Assembly: GCA_947172415.1 (NCBI GenBank)
Contig: OX359193.1
Coordinates: 7,186,501-7,250,500, forward strand
Source: Chondrosia reniformis
Taxonomy: Eukaryota > Porifera > Demospongiae > Chondrillida > Chondrillidae
Length of the DNA: 64,000 nt
Reading direction: 5' to 3'
Part shown: positions 40,101 through 51,800 of the stretch, in pieces
Numbering within the stretch: the stretch's first letter is position 1
Layout: every line of letters begins with the position of its first letter
Notes under the pieces: model-generated
The model's input: only the letters and a program-made list of their open reading frames with translations
Database searches by the model: none
What the model was told of the DNA's origin: nothing
Translations under genes and position numbers: made by a program

Positions 40101-43100
40101 GGATGGATGGGTAAGTGGAGGGATGGATGGGTAAGTGGAGGGATGGATGGGTAAGTGGAGGGATGGGTGGATAGGTGGGTAAGTGGAGGGATGGGTGGGT
40201 AAGTGGAGGGATGGGTGGGTAAGTGGAGGGATGGGTAAGTGGAGGGATGGGTGGATGGGTGGATGGGTAAGTGGAGGGATGGATGGGTAAGTGGAGGGAT
40301 GGATGGGTAAGTGGAGGGATGGGTGGATGGGTGGGTAAGTGGAGGGATGGGTAGATGGGTGGATGACACTTACAGTCAACAAATGTAAACTCAGGTTGAT
40401 GGCTTGCTATCTTCAGCAGTGGTTCCATGACAACTGGAAGGTACTCCACAAAACTCTGCCCAAGTATCTTGCACATTCTACCCCAGGCACTCATCATATA
40501 AGAAATCTAAAAACAGACAAACAAGTAACACCGGCCACAAACACTGAGCATTGACTAGGCCCCAATACGAACCTGTGGATCATCAACCTCCATGTGAATG
40601 TCCTGCTCTGTTTGGAGTTTCAGCAGTAACTTCATCACATCCGCCGCATCATGCATAAACTACACACACAACATTCATTAAGAATGAATCACAAACAAAC
40701 AAACAAACAAACAAACGACATATTCAGATAAACAAAGTATTTTGACAACATTATTAGGTAGAGGAATTACTTGCCTTTTCAGCTCCTACTGCCAGCCCAA
40801 TTAAACTTATACATTCGATGGTCTTTCCTCTTAACAGTCGATACTCCTTCTTTGTCACGTTGGCCACAATATATTTGAGGCTCGGCATGAACCTGTTGTA
40901 GTACTGAGCAAATTGGTCTCCCATCGCCTCGGCAACCGTGGCAGTTGTGGTTATCACTTGGCCCAGAACCTGCTTAGTCCCCTTCTCTAACAGCTGCAAA
41001 GAAGGAAACCGGAGAGGGAGCAAGATGGCCGACTAATACCAAAATTAACTTTTATTGTTGAATACACATAATATTATCATCATCATTAAACTCTGGGTAT
41101 TACCCCACCCACTCATGTCTCCTGAGGAGTGCAATGAGAAAAGGGTGGAACCAAAGTTCACTTGATGGGAACCAGAGTCTCCCCTCATATATCGTTGCAA
41201 TAGTCCATACATCAGTAAATACCTACCTACCTCCTTAAGCTTCATACTAAAGATATCTTCCAGTTTAAAGACAATATCGTCAATATACTTTGCCAGAACA
41301 GCTTTTGGGCACTGCTCAATGAAGTTGACAAGTGCAGCAGCTGCATGCGACTGCACCTGAGGATTCTCAATGTCATTCAGCACCATCAAAAGTGACGGGA
41401 CAACCTGTTTAGAGAAAGGTCATAGAAGTGGGGTTCTATAGTAGGGAGCGTGATTTAGAGGAGATAATTAGCTTCCAGTGTCTTGCCAAATACCTTGGTG
41501 TGATATTTCTTTTGAAAGTGAAGAGGGAAATCAATGGAGAACTGGCCAAGGGCATTGCAAGCGGCAAATCTAACACGACAATGCTAACATGGAAACAAAG
41601 AATGTTCTCAACAGGAAGATACTCTAATGAGCTGAGTTAGGCAGATATGACAACGACTCACTGGATCCTGACAGTATGGGACAACTAGTAGGACAATCTG
41701 GTCAAGGATGGTGAACATCTGATCGTAACAGCCTTCCGCCATGGCTCCCAACATCATCAGACCAGAGTGACGTAATCTCCAGTCGGCTACAAAAGGTAGC
41801 CAAAGTCTCAATTGAACAACACAAAATATTCTCATCTCAACCACTAGTCCTACCTGACTGCAATAGGCTGGGAGCAGTGGCCATTATGGGTTGTAGGAGG
41901 ACCCGCCCACCTATCGCAATTGATAATCTATCAATAAGGCCTTCGCCAACCACAACATTAGACTTTGGATCCTCTTCCTCCATCTCGTCCTTGAGGGACC
42001 ACTGGGGATCATCCTCCAGGTCAATCATGAACTTGACACACTGCAGTACTGGAGAAAGTAGGCTACTGTTATCTATCAGCCTAGGGCTACTGCTATAAGT
42101 TATCTATTAGCCCAGGGCTATTGCTATAAATTATCTATCAGCCTAGGGCTACTGCTATAAGTTATCTATCAGCCCAGGGCTATTGCTATAAGTTATCTAT
42201 CAGCCTAGGGCTACTGCTATAAATTATCTAGCAGCCTAGGGCTATTGCTATAAGTTATCTATCAGCCTAGGGCTACTGTTATAAGTTATCTATCAGCCTA
42301 GGGCTACTGCTATAAGTTATCTATCAGCCCAGGGCTATTGCTATAAATTATCTAGCAGCCCAGGGCTACTGCCAGGAGCTACTTATCTAACAGCTTATAC
42401 AATTACAATTAGTGTTAAAACTTACTAAATCTCTGGATAAACTTGCTGCCATGTTTTCTGAACATTGATGGTGCTGTTAAGATGCAAGCAATGTGACTAC
42501 ACTGACAATAAGATGTCTACAAGTCTTAAACCTAAACTTACCATTTTCAGCAAGAGAAATTATTACTTCCATTGTCAGTTGTCTAATTGACTCCTCGACC
42601 ATTTCATTATCTGCAAACTGAATGGAGAGAGAGACATGCTTGTGTATGACATCTACAGCCTTACTAGGGATGGCTAGATAACATTCAATAGTTTACTGAG
42701 ATACCATTGGACTTTCAACTCACGGTCAAACACAGCTCCACCAGATGATCAAACTGGCCACGTACAAACTTGGGACACTCAGTGCAGATGTCTATCATTG
42801 ACTGGAGGACTGTGCTATCCTCCCCAGCTTCCAAGTTCGTACGGAGGAGCTGAGATGAGGTTAAGAGTGACAAATAGCAATAGCCCAGTTGTATGTATGT
42901 CTATTTCACTGTGTAACACATGCCACAAGCCCCTCCCCCTAATTTTCTGTATGAGGACTGGCCAGATGTGACTTACTTTAATTAAAATGGGTAGAAGATC
43001 AGTAAAGTAACTTCTTGTTTTGTCATCTTCATCCTGGAACACAAGGAAGGAGCTTGTTGCTTTAAAGGCAGCTGTCCAGACCTGAAGCAGAAGTAACATC

Positions 43101-45479
43101 TCAGATGCATTGATGAGCTGCTGAAACACAACCATTTAAACTAGCTCTGTTGTCATAGCAACTCCTACTGCTGCAACAGCACAGTTGTTATGGCTAGTTA
43201 ATGTAATGAATACTAATCTATACGTAGTACGTATATCTCAGATATTGACTGTAGAAGAGAGTGAGTTGGGTTCAACAACTCATTTCCTCTTACCTTCTCC
43301 TGTGGGTGATTCAGTGCCTGCTGAAGCATCTGTTTGATGACCACAATGTAGTGACCTTGTTGGTCGGCAAAGACTCCAGGAACAGAACTAAGGGGGGAGG
43401 GGGACATGGTACTTCACTAAGGGGGGGAGGGGGACATGGTACTTCACTAAGGGGGGAAGAAGGACTTGGTACTTCACTAAGGGGGGAGGGGGACATGGTA
43501 CTTCACTAAGGGGGGAGGGGGGCATGGTACTTCACTAAGGGGGGAGGGGGACATGGTACTTCACTAAGGGAGGGAGGGGGACATGGTACTTCACTAAGGG
43601 GGGAGGGGGGCATGGTACTTCACTAAGGGGGGAGGGGGGACATGGTACTTCACTAAGGGGGGAGGGGGACATGGTACTTCACTAAGGGGGGAGGGGGGCA
43701 TGGTACTTCACTAAGGGGGGAGGGGGGCATGGTACTTCACTAAGGGGGGAGGGGGGCATGGTACTTCACTAAGGGGGGAGGGGGACATGGTACTTCACTA
43801 AGGGAGGGAGGGGGGACATGGTACTTCACTAAGGGGGGAGGGGGACATGGTACTTCACTAAGGGGGGAGGGGGACATGGTACTTCACTAAGGGGGGAGGG
43901 GGACATGGTACTTCACTAAGGGGGGAGGGGGGCATGGTACTTCACTAAGGGGGGGGAGGGGGGCATGGTACTTCACTAAGGGGGGAGGGGGACATGGTAC
44001 TTCACTAAGGGGGGAGGGGGGCATGGTACTTCACTAAGGGGGGAGGGGGACATGGTACTTCACTAAGGGGGGAGGGGGGCATGGTACTTCACTAAGGGGG
44101 GAGGGGGACATGGTACTTCACTAAGGGAGGGAGGGGGGACATGGTACTTCACTAAGGGGGGAGGGGGACATGGTACTTCACTAAGGGAGGGAGGGGGGAC
44201 ATGGTACTTCACTAAGGGGGGAGGGGGACATGGTACTTCACTAAGGGAGGGAGGGGGGACATGGTACTTCACTAAGGGGGGAGGGGGACATGGTACTTCA
44301 CTAAGGGGGGGAGGGGGGCATGGTACTTCACTAAGGGGGGGGAGGGGGACATGGTACTTCACTAAGGGGGGAAGAAGGACTGCCATCTACATACAGTTCC
44401 ATCCGCGCTATACATTAATGCTATTCAGTTGAACTTACCCGATAATATTAAGAGCTGCTTCATACAGCTGTGGAGATTGAGGATTGCAACATTCAAAGAG
44501 AAATTTCAAAATCATTGGCCAATGATTAGTTCCAGCTTCGTCTAGGTAACCAGAGGGAATACACATGCTATCAAATGTACATAGTGATAATGATCATAGG
44601 GATTTCTTCAAACTGCGCCAAACTTATCTTTGTGTTGGTTCATCTTTAGTCTTTGAGCATCTAGAGACGCAGTTTGTTTTCTTTAGACTCAAATGTTTCA
44701 ACCCTGGGGGCCTTCTCTAGCGTCTCTAGACACTCAAAAGACTAAAGATGAACAATCTCAAAGATGCTATAATAACCTGCCAATATTAATGACCTACTCA
44801 GGGTTGTCCCTTTTAAATGAGACATTCTACTTTTATTAATTTTGGCCTTTAAGACTTATGTTTGTTATGAATGGACAGTAACCACAGTAAAAATAATAGT
44901 ATTGTGATATGCCATACAAAAGAACCTGTTTAATGAGGTGGAATAGAGTTAGATACGCCCCTTACCAATGCACGCCCGTGCCATCTCTGCCACTGTCTCA
45001 CAAATCTTCCTTCGCACAGTTGCAACAGGTTCGTTCTGTAGGGCGGCTAGGAGCTCTGTCTTGCAAGGTTCCAGCACCGACTGCCCAAGGTTGAGGAGCT
45101 CCTCCGAGTGAACACACAACCTTCTCAGCAACACCGCTGCCATGGCACGGATCTGAGCAGACGTACAAAGGTCGCCATAGACACGCATCTACGTACATCA
45201 TAGAGACGAGTTGTAACTACTCCACTCTCACCTCGACATCTTGATGGTTTCTTACAGCATTTACGAGATGTGTCATCTTTTCTGCGACAGTGAGCTGGTT
45301 ATACTGTCCCTATACAGTGTTACAAGAACAAACTAACTATTTCGCCCACAATCAGCTCAAATTTAGTAATCAAAATCTACAGTGTCCTCAGATAAAACCT
45401 TCGGCGTTACCTCAGCTCGATTTCTTTCTTCATTGTTTTCGACTAGAAAATTTCTTAGTAAGGCGGAGAATTCAGCCAT
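37111..45479 (-). CDS. IPO5: Importin-5 / Kap121-type karyopherin beta
   Basis: A minus-strand gene of about 25 exons, from ATG 45479 to stop 37111-37113. IPO5 carries ribosomal proteins and histones through nuclear pores with Ran. It starts [24 protein letters not shown]-type exons follow: MARACIGKG and the [15 protein letters not shown] helix, [80 protein letters not shown] and [20 protein letters not shown]. The C-terminus is [17 protein letters not shown]. The spacing of helices fits IPO5/RANBP6 rather than IPO4, though no alignment was run. Introns carry four minisatellites and a fold-back element, more than any other gene here. Two of the arrays contain the splice sites themselves. Confidence 0.93.
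38318..38425. repeat. 21-bp minisatellite containing the donor of an IPO5 intron
   Basis: About five copies of the unit agtcaccatagcaacctacc plus t occur. On the transcribed minus strand each unit contains AG/GTAGGT, and the copy at 38418-38425 is the donor of the exon encoding [19 protein letters not shown]. The remaining units lie downstream inside the intron; one has lost the donor core (caatctaatt). Confidence 0.85.
40073..40371. repeat. 20-bp-class minisatellite occupying almost a whole IPO5 intron
   Basis: Imperfect units of aagtggagggatggatgggt and shorter versions run from near the acceptor (ctctgcag on the minus strand) to within a few bases of the donor (GTAAGTGTCATCC). The intron consists almost only of this array. 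Long minus-strand frames of His/Pro/Ser/Thr repeats cross it but are translations of the repeat. Confidence 0.9.
42050..42372. repeat. 31-bp minisatellite in an IPO5 intron
   Basis: About ten copies of a 31-bp unit built on ctataagttatctatcagcc and tagggctactg occur. Two versions alternate in part (cctagggctactg and cccagggctattg), which suggests a dimeric expansion step. It starts about 20 bp from an acceptor (TTTCTCCAG on the minus strand). Confidence 0.9.
43388..44372. repeat. Approximately 30-bp G-rich minisatellite containing the acceptor of an IPO5 intron
   Basis: About 33 tandem units of acatggtacttcactaaggg followed by a run such as gggaggggg, with unit lengths of 28-32 bp because of G-run slippage. 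On the transcribed strand each unit reads as CCCCCTCCCCCCTTAG, a complete polypyrimidine tract plus acceptor. The unit touching the exon (43388-43389) is the acceptor in use for [16 protein letters not shown]. The plus strand has G-runs of 5-7 in every unit and could form G-quadruplexes. Confidence 0.95.
44624..44768. mobile_element. Fold-back (inverted-repeat) element in an IPO5 intron
   Basis: Arm 44638-44670 (gttcatctttagtctttgag onward) and arm 44720-44753 are inverted copies with only a few mismatches, ending in tctagagacgc / gcgtctctaga. The similarity weakly continues outward (atctttg on both sides), giving arms of about 46 bp. A 49-bp non-coding centre separates them. It looks like a MITE or fold-back transposon remnant. 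Target duplication was not identified. Confidence 0.7.
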
Positions 45480-45571
45480 CTGTAAGCACGTGCGTTCATT
45501 CCCGCCAGACCATAAATCAAACTTATTAGATATGAACAAAACCACAAGTGTTTAATTTATTAAATTGTCCA

Positions 45572-48500
45572 TTATACTAGAGTTCCTCGACAGCCGCTCC
45601 CATGACAGTCTGGAAATGGAAATGTATTTGGTATAATGTTCACTTGAGTAGTCACTTCAAACACTGTCGCTCTGGGACCTGCAAAAGTAGCCTAAAGAGA
45701 CACACAGACAGATGATATACATATGATATCAATATCAAAGGTACATGCCTGTATAAAGAAAGCCGTCCATCCAACTTCAGGTATACTTTTAGAGGCTAAA
45801 TAAGTATTGTCGTCTATCTGTACAAAGAAAAAGGTATTTTTGTATGTGGATTAGTTGGAGGTCATATCTCTATATAAGGGCCACATCTCTATATAAGGGC
45901 CACATTTCTATATAAGGGCCACATTTCTATATAAGGATCACATTTCTATATAAGGATCGCATATCTCCTGGTGGATCCTTTCAGCGCCTACTTGTTTTAC
46001 ATCTTCACTGAACCACACCACCGGATGAGGTGTTGGTTTAGATGGATTGGGACCTGTCAGTAGCCTAAAGTCCCGCCGCTTGCCATCTAAAGTGGTAGCA
46101 TGCCACATTACCACAGAACTGGGCTTGGTTTTCGTATAAAACAAGATTGTTCCTCCATCCACAGTCTAAAAATGAGATAACATAATGTGAAAGGGTCGAC
46201 AGAAGTGGTACATTCAATACTTACTCTATTCACTGTCCATGATACTGTTGGCATTTCTTCATTCTGTATGGGTAGATGGATTGTTATAAAGGTCATTTAG
46301 GGAATGCCATATATTCATAACTACAGATAGTTTATCACACAATGCCGCCCCCACTTTGACCCCATGCTTACCAACAAGATGGAATAATAGAAAGAACGGC
46401 CATCTGCCAAAAGACTTGCAAAATGCCCTGTGCAGGAGTGTTCAGCATTGGGTAAGGTCCTACACCAGAAATGCAACATCTTGAATCATTCAAGGAATCA
46501 CCATGGCAACGTGCTGACCTTATGTACTTGGGTCCCTTAAGATCATTCCAATAGTAGAACGAGTCATCATTGTTAAAGAATTCATCTCCTCCGGTGCAAA
46601 TAAGAAACTTTGGCATAGTCAGTCTGTCAATATACACTACAATTATAGGAAAGGATTGTATGCATTCATCGACTGTCTGTGTCACTGGTTCAACATATAC
46701 GTATTACAACAGACTGACAGTGTGATTAGTGTCAAAATATGAACCATCTGAAAGATAACAACATTAGATATAGCCCAAAACAAGGAATGTCAGCTGGGCA
46801 GGACTGTGCTGTATACAGCTATAGGAAGTAATTGACAGTCAAGAGCAAATAGAAATTGACTAATTCACTATTGAAACAACACAGTAATACCACAGTAGGT
46901 GTGAAAGGTGTTAAAACAAAATTTTGACATAAAAATTTGTGATGTACCATATGGATCAACTATATTGGCCATGTCCTTCATTGGTGGGTCGTCAAGGTAA
47001 CCAGTAACATTAAGTTGATAGTAGTCATTAAAAGCAAATGTCCAACCTCCAAGAGCTCGATAAAAATGATGTAGATTCTACAAGAGACAATAGCTAGATG
47101 CTGAGTATTTGGTTATATTGGCTGTATGGACTCACAGGAATCAGATTCAAAAGATCCATGACTATTGGTACAATTCCAACTACTCTCTTGTCTACAGCTC
47201 CCAATGTCCAAGTGGTCCAGCCACGCTACAGAAGATTATTGGTATTTGATTCTAAAAGTAAGCTGCAAGTGCTTTAAGCTGATCCTGCCAGTGTTGCATG
47301 GCAAGATGGAGGAGCTGGTGGCTATATAGCTATTAAAGTTACCTTAGAAGCACCAGCGACAACAAACTTATCAATCTTAGCTTGTCCTGAAGTCTTCTTT
47401 CCAGCGAAATCTGCAATAGTATCAAGTGCTCTAACCCCCGCCTATAAAGAGAATATAAATGTGCTTACAGTAGCAGAGACAAATGGACCCGAGGGAGACC
47501 TTTGGATGGCAGTGTTGTGGAATCATATTACAATGTATTAAACTGATCTGGAGTTTATTATTAATTGTTTCTAGCAATTGTCAAATAGTCTCATATTTTC
47601 TCCCAAAACTATACACAAATATTACTATATGTACTATATATTTCCCATAACCCTATCTAGTTAATACATAAACAATAAAAATAATGATGATAATAATAAT
47701 AATAATCACATGCCTTGGTCATGGGAAGTCTGGCCAGATACTCAGGCTGGTCAGAGTGATGAAAGTAGTGCCACCAGGTGAATGCTATTATGGCATCCTC
47801 AGTCCTTCTCTTATGCTCCTTATCCTCCTATCATTTAAGAGAAGAACTGGAACTCATTAAATATTCACATCAGTATACCATCAGACTTACAGAAAAGTAT
47901 ATTGGCTGGTTGGGAATTTGAAATAGTGTGGCCGCAACTCTGAATGAAAAGATTTCAGTTACTAATTGTTGTGATTTTCAGTAGCCAATACATGGATGTG
48001 AACTTACGAGCCTGTTGTAAAGGCCATGATGACAGAAAATAGGCAATCTACACTAGTAACACTAGGAATACTGTGCACGGATAAAGAAAATGATCTCATA
48101 ATCAGTGCTGCACCAGATGTGGTTGCATAACGCACCCATCCGTGTTGTCTCCCCCTGTCATATAAAGCAAGGCGTGCTCGGGGAATTCAATTTTGTCTGG
48201 TATTGTAACAACAAGGTAGTGCCACCAGATAGACTGACTGACCAGCGATTCTACAAGACAATCATATCCATAATATTAATGTTGGCTTATACATATACCG
48301 AAGCTAAGCTCTACATAAAAATATTGGTTGAAGTTACAGCTCAGGTCGTGCAAAATAAAAATCGGCCAAAAATCTTACAATCTAAGATTTGAAAATAAGT
48401 CTTGCAATTTGTATTGAACGTTTTAGGATATTAGGGAATATCAGATATCAGAAGCCTACGACTCTCTTTAGCTTGCAACGATGCAGCAACACAAACCATT

Positions 48501-48698
48501 TAGCCACTTTTGTGAGGTCATGTTGATGAAATAAGTAGTGTACCCATCTCCTCTATACGAATTGCCAAGGTCTCTATATTCGTAATAAGGGTCAGGTTTG
48601 TTCACATAATCATCGAGAGGGGTGGCCGAAAGACCGATAAAAACTGCAGCAGCTAGAGACAGCCAGAACATTGAATTTGTTACACTCCGGTGAGGCAT
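45572..48698 (-). CDS. AprA-like / PhoPQ-activated pathogenicity-related family alpha/beta hydrolase, secreted
   Basis: About 13 exons on the minus strand. The signal peptide is within MPHRSVTNSMFWLSLAAAVF IGLSA. The mature start LDDYVNKPDPYYEY is typical of the family. Exon 2 (48136-48250) gives SIWWHYLVVTIPDKIEFPEH and ALLYMTGGDN. Then VAATLFQIPNQPIYF, AIIAFTWWHYF, and the nucleophile motif VVAGASKRGWTTWTLGAVDK (GASKRG Ser). LNLIPNLHHFYRALGGW follows, with PKFLICTGGDEFFNNDDSFY (acid) and LPNAEHSCTGHFASLLADG (His). It ends PFPDCHGSGCRGTLV. The family includes Dictyostelium AprA, a secreted proliferation repressor, and bacterial PhoPQ-regulated proteins; the substrate is unknown. The penultimate intron appears to use a GC donor (CAG/GCATGT). 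Confidence 0.85.
45868..45963. repeat. 19-bp minisatellite in an intron of the AprA-like gene
   Basis: Five copies of ctctatataagggccacat, changing stepwise to ttctatataaggatcacat. The exon frame upstream would run into this array, but the donor CAA/GTAGGC before it keeps the family sequence (SEDVKQ followed by IDDNTYLASKSIPEVGW). Confidence 0.85.
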
Positions 48699-48847
48699 AC
48701 ACGAAGGCTATAAATCATTACCAAGTCATGTGAGAAGGCCCCTCCCATATGAGGCCCCAGCCCATATCAATTTTGGTTCCCAATTTTAACATCTGGTTTT
48801 GATGCGGAAAGCATACTAGCATAGCAACACTTTCGCAAGGGGAGGAG
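48699..48847. promoter_or_regulatory. Probable bidirectional promoter, AprA-like gene / DZIP1
   Basis: The 149 bp lie between divergent start codons. It includes a near-palindrome cccctcccatatgaggcccc and ctataaatc near the AprA-like start. No certain transcription factor site. Confidence 0.4.
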
Positions 48848-51800
48848 ATGGATGGTTTTGCTAGTTTCCTTCCAAAGCGTCCAGAAAGCGAGGTCGCTAA
48901 TGGTGAGCTCAACATCAGAGATAATCTGCAGTGGAGAGACGTACTCGCTCCAGTTGCATTGATTGTTTCCTCCAATTCTGCAAACGGCGGCGGGCATACA
49001 CGCATCTTTCTATCGCCAGTCCATTTTTAGTTAGCCTGCGATCTATCTAACCAGTAGGTTTTCTTGTCTTTGAATAGGTGCACCAGAGGCGTTTGCATTT
49101 AGAAAGAGATATGACAGAATCGATTGGAGGAAATTGGGTACGTCATCATAGCGGAATTTGACGCATTGTAGTTATTCTCTCTCTAAGTATCTATGAAGGG
49201 AACTGGCTATCTGCATGTCTTGGTAGCTAAACATATATAATTTCATTGTGCAGCTGCTTTGGATATTGAACGAGTTACTAGAGAAATGGACCTAAAGGCT
49301 GTTCAGGAAAACCTTTATAATATCACTTTCTGCAATGTAGAGTTTGAGGTGAGCAGCAATCTGAACGCACCATCCTTCCTCGCCTTCATTCAACCAGTGT
49401 ATTTGTGTACATCATACAAGCCACTAGTGAATGAGATATATGTACAATTGTCCATTTGTATATTTCCAACTAGTGATAGTCTGAATAACTTGGGTCAAGC
49501 TGGGTACACTGCTGATTGTATTAGATTGTATTCATTTCTGTTTTGAACTTGTAGAATTTTGAAGGAGTGGATAGCCAATTTCTTAAACTTTTTCGTCTGG
49601 CCCAGTTGACCATTGAATATTTAATGGTAAACATAAAAGAATGGTGTGTATTTGCTGAATATTTAATAGTTTGGTCTTCTCTATATATTATCATACATAC
49701 GTAGTTCAATCAACAACATGCCAGCAAACAGTTGGGGGAGGCACAGGAGAAGATTAAGTGCATCAATGAGGTAAGAGAGGCTGTTTGTGACTGAAACCTT
49801 CAAAGAACCAACCTAACTAACAGAAGTACATATTACATATACGTATATCACTCATTGAAAATGTGTACATACATATGTATGTAGTTTTGCTCCCAGTACT
49901 ATATACATGCTTATCAGCACTGGCTGTAGCTGAATGGATATTAATTGGTCTCTGCATTTCCTCCAAGCTATACCTGTTTGTGGGTGAAGTGCCATTTCAA
50001 CTTCTGATGTAACCTCTTTTCTTATTTCTGTCGCATGTGAAAGGAACTGGTAAAGTGTCAGAGAGAAATTGAGTCAAAGGATGAAGACTTGAAGACAGTA
50101 AAGAAGGAGAACAGAAAACGGAGGAAGCTGATTGAGTCTTACCAGCAGATGATGAGTGCAGGATCCAGTACACTCCATATAGTGAGTATTGTCTAGACAG
50201 TATACGAATGCTGCCACCTTTCATTAGTAATCTGTTACTTAGTGTCCATTGTGCAAAAAGGAGTTTCTTACCACTGAATTTCTACAATCTCACTTATCAA
50301 GACGGCACCCCAACCACCCCTCCACCACCTACCAGTAAGAAGTCGTAGTTTATTCATGTATGTATATATTTATGGACATATTTACATACATATGTCTGTC
50401 TTTATGTAGATCTATATATATTGTATGTACATATGTCTATGTGTGTATATTAAATTGTGCATATGTATGTATGTATGGTGTCATTTGTACAGGAGCCATG
50501 CGGTCCAGGAGGACATTCAATCTAAACTATTCGACCAGTTGAGTGAAAAGTTAAAAGCTAGCGAAAGACTTTTGAGAGAAGAAATGGCCGAACGAGTGAG
50601 CTATGTACTCTTGACCGTGGCACAATGCACATCTGATCATAGTGCGATGGTGTACGTTGGCTATGCAAGATGATCAAGTTGTAATGCACTTAGTAGCAGT
50701 ACAGTGCAGAATACGTAGTTCAAATGTCACTGCCTTGCTGCAGGAGAATGTCACTGCCTTGCTACAGGAGAATGTCACTGCCTTGCTACAGGAGAGAAGA
50801 GCTAATGAGCTGAGGGATAGAGAACTTGAGGAATTGAAAAGGAGAGAGATCTTGAAAAGGGAAGAAGAATTTGAAAGAATTCGGAGGCCCTTACAAGACA
50901 AGTTGGAACAACTGCAGTTAGAGAAACAGCTTGTGGAAGAGAAACTTCAATTACAAGAAAGTGAGTGTCTGTCTTAGAGCTTTCAATAATCAGAACACCT
51001 TTAAATGCTTAGTATTCATATTTATGTACCGTTTGTATGTACTGTATGTATGTAGCCACTTTAACAAAAACTCAGGCCGAGCTCTCAAAAGCTAAAGTAC
51101 AAACAGAAATTTCTACTCAGAGATTAAAGGTTGGTAACATCTCATTCAAAAGTAGCTGTGGTGCTCTATACCACTGACCAGCATACCTATCTGTTCTATA
51201 TCAGCTTGTTTACTCACGTGTTTACTTGCACTTGTGTCATGCAGAAGGCTGAGTCGGATGTCCTTGATAGTGTTGATAGTGCTAACAGGGAGGTGGAAGA
51301 GTTGAAAGCTTCCTTTACAGAACAGGTAAAGATGCTCAAGGAGGAAGAGAAGAAGAGAAAGAAATCTTGGAAGAAGGAGTTGAGCAAAATAAAGGATTCA
51401 TACGAGAAACAGTTACAAGAGGTACAAATGAATGTACCTTCTGAAAGGGAATCACAATGATTGCATGTATTCCACACATAACAAGCATGTTACCATGGTT
51501 ACTCACCATGTCTGAGTAGTGTCACCATATACGTATTATATACGTACCTAGTCCAACCACAAGATGGCCGCACTAGAAGAGACCATACAGTCTACGTACA
51601 GAGAAGAACAGCTGTCTCTACTCACTCAGTTGGAGCAGCAGAAAAATGTGATTAATGACCAGCAGAGCAAGATTAACGAGCTCTCAATGGTAGTTCACAG
51701 ACCTCCAAACCAAGTGGAAAGTGCAGGTACACTCTTATATGTGATTCCACAAATAGTGACTAGTCTGAATAGCTGCTTTGTAACTGACTGTGAATGTAGT

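Noticed and set aside
39720-40497. Long minus-strand frames rich in His/Pro/Ser/Thr/Tyr
   Set aside because: They are translations of the intronic minisatellite at 40073-40371 and are open in all three frames. The true exon frames of IPO5 on both sides splice around them.
47684-47712. (AAT)n / (GAT)n microsatellite in the AprA-like gene, and similar short runs at 40697-40717 and 50340-50480
   Set aside because: Ordinary microsatellites without structural or splicing context.
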